Shown here in pieces: positions 5,895 to 6,903 of a stretch of 6,903 nucleotides of DNA. The stretch lies in contig CAYJNA010000119.1 of NCBI GenBank assembly GCA_964371225.1, forward strand, positions 1 to 6,903, written 5' to 3'. The position numbers were made by a program, and so were the translations under genes. Position 1 is the first letter of the stretch, and the number at the start of each line of letters is the position of its first letter. This stretch comes from CAYJAD01 sp964371225. GTDB lineage: Bacteria > Desulfobacterota > Desulfovibrionia > Desulfovibrionales > Desulfovibrionaceae. Under the pieces are notes generated by a model, which was not told the origin of the DNA, did not search any database, and saw only the letters and a program-made list of their open reading frames with translations.

Positions 5895-6069
5895 GGCTAC
5901 AGCCATGCAAAAGCGTGTACGTGGTGCTTCCAGCCGCCAAGAAACGTGCTCCCCCGCTGCTGTCAGTAACACAAGTTATAGGCGCGTTTTGCACAGTAGT
6001 ACGTGACTATTCCACGCTTAAAAGAGTGTTTGCACACGTTTTTGTCGACTAACTACACACTCTAAAACA
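5895..6069 (+). other. Intergenic region between DUF3179 and HxlR genes
   Basis: This 175-bp gap is locally richer in G+C at its start (about 5918-5960) than the surrounding genes. It contains a 33-codon frame (5905-6006) without a ribosome binding site, small inverted repeats such as CGTG/CACG (6002-6005/6013-6016), and a longer-range inverted repeat next to the HxlR gene. No convincing intrinsic terminator with a T-run and no tRNA was recognised. A good sigma70 promoter for the HxlR gene is not evident; TTGCAC (6030-6035) with TACACA (6054-6059) is a poor match with an 18-bp spacer. Confidence 0.55.
6023..6063. promoter_or_regulatory. Inverted repeat upstream of the HxlR gene, possible operator
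   Basis: AGAGTGT (6023-6029) and ACACTCT (6057-6063) are exact reverse complements separated by 27 bp. The right arm ends six bases before the ATG at 6070. HxlR proteins are dimers that often bind dyads upstream of their own or a neighbouring gene, so autoregulation is plausible. The arm length is modest and the spacing is larger than a compact operator. Confidence 0.35.
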
Positions 6070-6426
6070 ATGGATAAATTCATGGCAAAATTAAAAAAAG
6101 AGTACACATGTTCGCTTATTTTAACTGCTGATATCATAGGCGGAAAATGGAAATTACGCATTTTATGGCATATTTTACACGGGGATAATCGCTTTTCGCT
6201 TCTACAAAAAGCCATCCCAGACATTACACATAAAATGCTCATTACACAATTAAAAGAGCTTGTAACCAGTGGAATTTTATTAAAAATAGACTACAACGAG
6301 CTCCCGCTTCGTGTAGAATACTCCATTTCAGACAAATATAAAGGCATTGAACCCTTATTAGATAGCCTTTGTGATTTCACTCTTGATTATGCGCAAAAAA
6401 ATCAGATTACCATCCTAGAAAAATAA
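6070..6426 (+). CDS. HxlR-family winged-helix transcriptional regulator
   Basis: This 118-residue protein matches the HxlR (DUF24) family in length and pattern. Cys14 lies at the conserved N-terminal cysteine position. IIGGKWKLRIL (22-32) follows, with Arg41-Phe42 and the recognition helix around ITHKMLITQLKEL (52-64). The wing carries DYNELPLRVEYSISD (74-88), and the C-terminal dimerisation helix holds a second cysteine, Cys101. Several relatives (YodB, HypR, CatR types) sense quinones, aldehydes or oxidants through the N-terminal cysteine; that this one does is inference. Neither ATG 6070 nor the in-frame ATG 6082 has a clear Shine-Dalgarno sequence. If 6082 is used, the cysteine becomes residue 10. 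The VOC gene lies 97 nt downstream on the same strand and is its likely target. Confidence 0.9.
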   Translation: MDKFMAKLKKEYTCSLILTADIIGGKWKLRILWHILHGDNRFSLLQKAIPDITHKMLITQLKELVTSGILLKIDYNELPLRVEYSISDKYKGIEPLLDSLCDFTLDYAQKNQITILEK

Positions 6427-6436
6427 AATGTTCTCT

Positions 6437-6503
6437 TTGCTGTAGGCACGTACGAAAAAGTACCTTATTGCACTACCTCAAAAAAGTGCTACCTTTACAG
6501 CAA
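6437..6503 (+). promoter_or_regulatory. Inverted-repeat-rich leader between the HxlR and VOC genes
   Basis: An outer 8-bp inverted repeat, TTGCTGTA (6437-6444) with TACAGCAA (6496-6503), encloses two smaller ones: GTAC/GTAC (6450-6453/6460-6463, six-base loop) and GCAC/GTGC (6470-6473/6486-6489, 12-base loop). As RNA this could fold as a three-way junction ending just before the AAGGAG ribosome binding site (6511-6516). As DNA it could hold operator sites for the HxlR protein; two A-runs followed by GT and then ACCTT (6455-6466 and 6480-6495) form a loose direct repeat. It matches no riboswitch class I know. Confidence 0.4.
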
Positions 6504-6523
6504 CACAAACAAGGAGAACAAAG

Positions 6524-6903
6524 ATGATTAATCTTAACGAAAAAAACACCGAAAAAAATGCCTACCCTAGAGCCTTCTCACATATAGGTTTGTCTGTGCC
6601 TGACCTAGAAAAAGCCGTTGAGTTTTATAAAAACGTTATGGGTTGGTATATTGTAATGCAACCATCTGTAGTGAAAGAAGAAAACGAGAGCGCCATAGGT
6701 ATTATGTGCGAAGAAGTTTTTGGCGCAGGCTATGAAAGCTTTAAAATTGCCCATATGGTGACCTCTGACGGCATTGGTATTGAACTCTTTGAATTTAAAC
6801 AAAATACCAAAGAAAAAACACCTTTTGAATTTGTTAAAACCGGCATGTTCCACTTTTGCATACAAGATCCTGACATTGAAGGCATGGTAGCAAAAATTGT
6901 TGC
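6524..6903 (+). CDS. VOC/glyoxalase-fold family protein, 3' end cut by window
   Basis: The reading frame stays open from ATG 6524 to the window end, giving 126 complete codons without a stop. AAGGAG (6511-6516) sits seven bases before the start. After a short polar N-terminus, the vicinal-oxygen-chelate fold begins with FSHIGLSVPDLEKAVEFYKN (18-37), a classic betaalphabeta start. IGIELFEF (84-91) and TGMFHFCIQDPDIEGM (106-121) follow. Candidate metal ligands at the usual places are His20, Glu87 and His110. The fold covers glyoxalase I, dioxygenases, fosfomycin-type resistance proteins and methylmalonyl-CoA epimerase; sequence alone does not settle the reaction. Position behind an HxlR gene suggests detoxification of a reactive small molecule, an inference. 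The C-terminus lies outside the window. Confidence 0.87.
   Translation, partial: MINLNEKNTEKNAYPRAFSHIGLSVPDLEKAVEFYKNVMGWYIVMQPSVVKEENESAIGIMCEEVFGAGYESFKIAHMVTSDGIGIELFEFKQNTKEKTPFEFVKTGMFHFCIQDPDIEGMVAKIV

Noticed and set aside
5918..5975. Possible cobalamin riboswitch fragment in the gap before the HxlR gene
   Set aside because: A few bases (CCCCCGCTGCTGTCAG) loosely recall part of the cobalamin aptamer, but the B12 box and the paired elements around it are not visible, and the downstream genes are unrelated to cobalamin.
6605..6865. Minus-strand frame of 86 codons at the right end
   Set aside because: It is antisense to the VOC gene, whose frame has a strong ribosome binding site, a classic VOC start and metal ligands.

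Overview
The window looks like a chromosomal segment of a fairly AT-rich Gram-negative bacterium. The most likely source is a relative of the Desulfovibrionaceae (Desulfobacterota). The clues are a CbiK-type cobaltochelatase, an exported DsbA-fold protein, a DUF3179 protein and an ndk-proC pair. This placement rests on gene content only and is an inference. I see no transposase, integrase, CRISPR array, toxin-antitoxin pair or recognisable defence module.

Layout. (1) Positions 1-782 hold no convincing gene. The T-rich stretch is, read on the minus strand, a series of TTGACA boxes behind A-tracts. At least three are near-identical promoter units (TTGACA, 17-bp spacer, -10, then CTCTCCGC), all firing leftward out of the window. 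This is the architecture of a strong stable-RNA (rRNA/tRNA) or similarly highly expressed operon beyond the left edge. (2) Positions 783-2005 (+) hold ndk and proC, overlapping by ATGA, and end at a strong bidirectional terminator at 2028-2064. (3) Positions 2083-3650 (-) hold cbiK followed by a secreted DsbA-fold protein that overlaps it by 19 bp. The mature exported protein contains no cysteine, and its CxxC position reads TPTS. (4) A 189-bp divergent intergenic region carries a near-consensus promoter for the rightward genes and a twice-repeated 11-mer around a possible cbiK promoter. (5) Positions 3840-5894 (+) hold an RfbD-like dTDP-4-dehydrorhamnose reductase and, 21 nt later, a membrane-anchored DUF3179 protein. 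(6) Positions 5895-6069 are a non-coding gap ending in an inverted repeat. (7) Positions 6070-6903 (+) hold an HxlR-family regulator and a VOC/glyoxalase-fold gene that runs off the right edge, separated by a short leader rich in inverted repeats.

How the genes relate. ndk and proC are housekeeping (nucleotide balance, proline synthesis). cbiK belongs to cobalamin/sirohydrochlorin metabolism; its translational coupling to a cysteine-free thioredoxin-fold protein is unexplained. The RfbD-like gene has no rfbA, rfbB or rfbC beside it, so its substrate is not fixed by context. The HxlR-VOC pair looks like a small regulator/detoxification unit, possibly electrophile-responsive.

The items most worth a second look are the leftward tandem promoter array, the cysteine-less DsbA-like protein coupled to CbiK, the 11-mer repeat around the cbiK promoter, and the structured leader before the VOC gene. 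I find no convincing evidence of a wholly new system.
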